This document shows, piece by piece, positions 54,134 to 54,235 of a stretch of 54,235 bases of DNA. The position numbers were made by a program, and so were the translations under genes. The stretch spans positions 1-54,235 of the forward strand of contig CALGNN010000124.1 in NCBI GenBank assembly GCA_937961455.1, given 5' to 3'. The notes beneath the pieces are model-generated. The model was not told the origin of the DNA. It saw nothing but the letters and a program-made list of their open reading frames with translations, and ran no database searches. The stretch's first letter is position 1. The number at the start of each line of letters is the position of its first letter. This DNA comes from an uncultured Saprospiraceae bacterium. Lineage in GTDB: Bacteria; Bacteroidota; Bacteroidia; Chitinophagales; Saprospiraceae.

Positions 54134-54235
54134 ATGAAAATGAACTTCAAGCCATACCTACCTTATTTTGATCCTTTGAAAATTATGGAAAGGATTAAGT
54201 CGCTCGCTGGAAATCTGGGCAAGAGAATGGTATAT
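54134..54235 (+). CDS. Partial ORF running off the window end
   Basis: An ATG at 54134 (a second one at 54140) opens a frame with no stop before the end of the window: MKMNFKPYLPYFDPLKI and then MERIKSLAGNLGKRMVY, 34 codons. There is no known motif that I can assign. The basic, aromatic-rich start would suit several families, including transposases, but nothing here decides this. The upstream bases show no clear -7 box. Confidence 0.4.
   Translation, partial: MKMNFKPYLPYFDPLKIMERIKSLAGNLGKRMVY

Overview
The window reads as chromosome of a low-GC Bacteroidota, most likely a Saprospiria/Saprospiraceae-type bacterium. The basis is four cargo proteins of the type IX secretion system (T9SS) with type A or type B sorting domains, a PorP/SprF gene, SprB-type repeats, the Bacteroidota arrangement of the ATP synthase operon without atpD and atpC, and -7 promoter boxes of the Bacteroidota form TAnnTTTG. 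No lineage search was possible, so the family-level placement is inference. Nearly all of the window is ordinary chromosomal gene content; I see no phage, no intact insertion sequence, no CRISPR array and no RNA gene.

Layout. 1-88: tandem 8-bp repeat. 198-1334: unknown secreted protein. 1479-8019 (minus): one operon atpB-atpE-atpF-atpH-atpA-atpG followed by an aminotransferase. 8219-13031 (minus): pheT, a ZapB-like coiled-coil gene, zapA and rny, closed by a strong terminator. 13078-16251: a DUF6029/Omp28 outer-membrane pair, divergent from a TlpA-like thioredoxin. 16464-22610: a 2048-residue T9SS cargo. 22825-27990: tail-specific protease, a membrane pyrophosphatase gene cut by an in-frame TGA, and a nitroreductase. 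28054-31241: a T9SS cargo and a frameshifted histidine kinase. 31452-33854: DtxR-type regulator with a metal-uptake binding protein and ATPase but no permease. 33851-35702: DUF3291 and a beta-CASP hydrolase. 35807-38003: ECF sigma factor, putative membrane anti-sigma factor and a DUF4097-like protein. 38061-48061: giant type B T9SS adhesin, PorP/SprF and an OmpA/PD40 protein. 48189-50753: small protein, gltX and a polysaccharide deacetylase. 50813-51097: decayed ExbD-like remnant. 51174-53820: two-gene lipoprotein/T9SS cargo operon. 54134-end: partial ORF.

How it fits together. Energy metabolism is represented by F-type ATP synthase (proton type, judged from the c subunit) and a potassium-dependent membrane pyrophosphatase. 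The cell surface dominates the rest: two giant repeat proteins, two smaller T9SS cargos, the PorP/SprF-OmpA cassette, Omp28/TlpA redox-type envelope proteins, an ECF stress-type circuit and a metal-uptake operon with its own operator.

The most noteworthy items are three coding disruptions (in-frame TGA in hppA, a frameshift at an AG/CT dinucleotide run in the histidine kinase, and a frameshift at a poly-A/T run in a lipoprotein signal peptide), the exbD-like remnant, the DtxR operator-like palindrome with a permease-less transporter operon, an ECF-type promoter in front of the sigma gene, and the higher-order triplet organisation of the SprB-type repeats. I did not find a clear previously undescribed system; the nearest candidates are the ECF/anti-sigma/DUF4097 triad and the lipoprotein/T9SS pair at 51174-53820.
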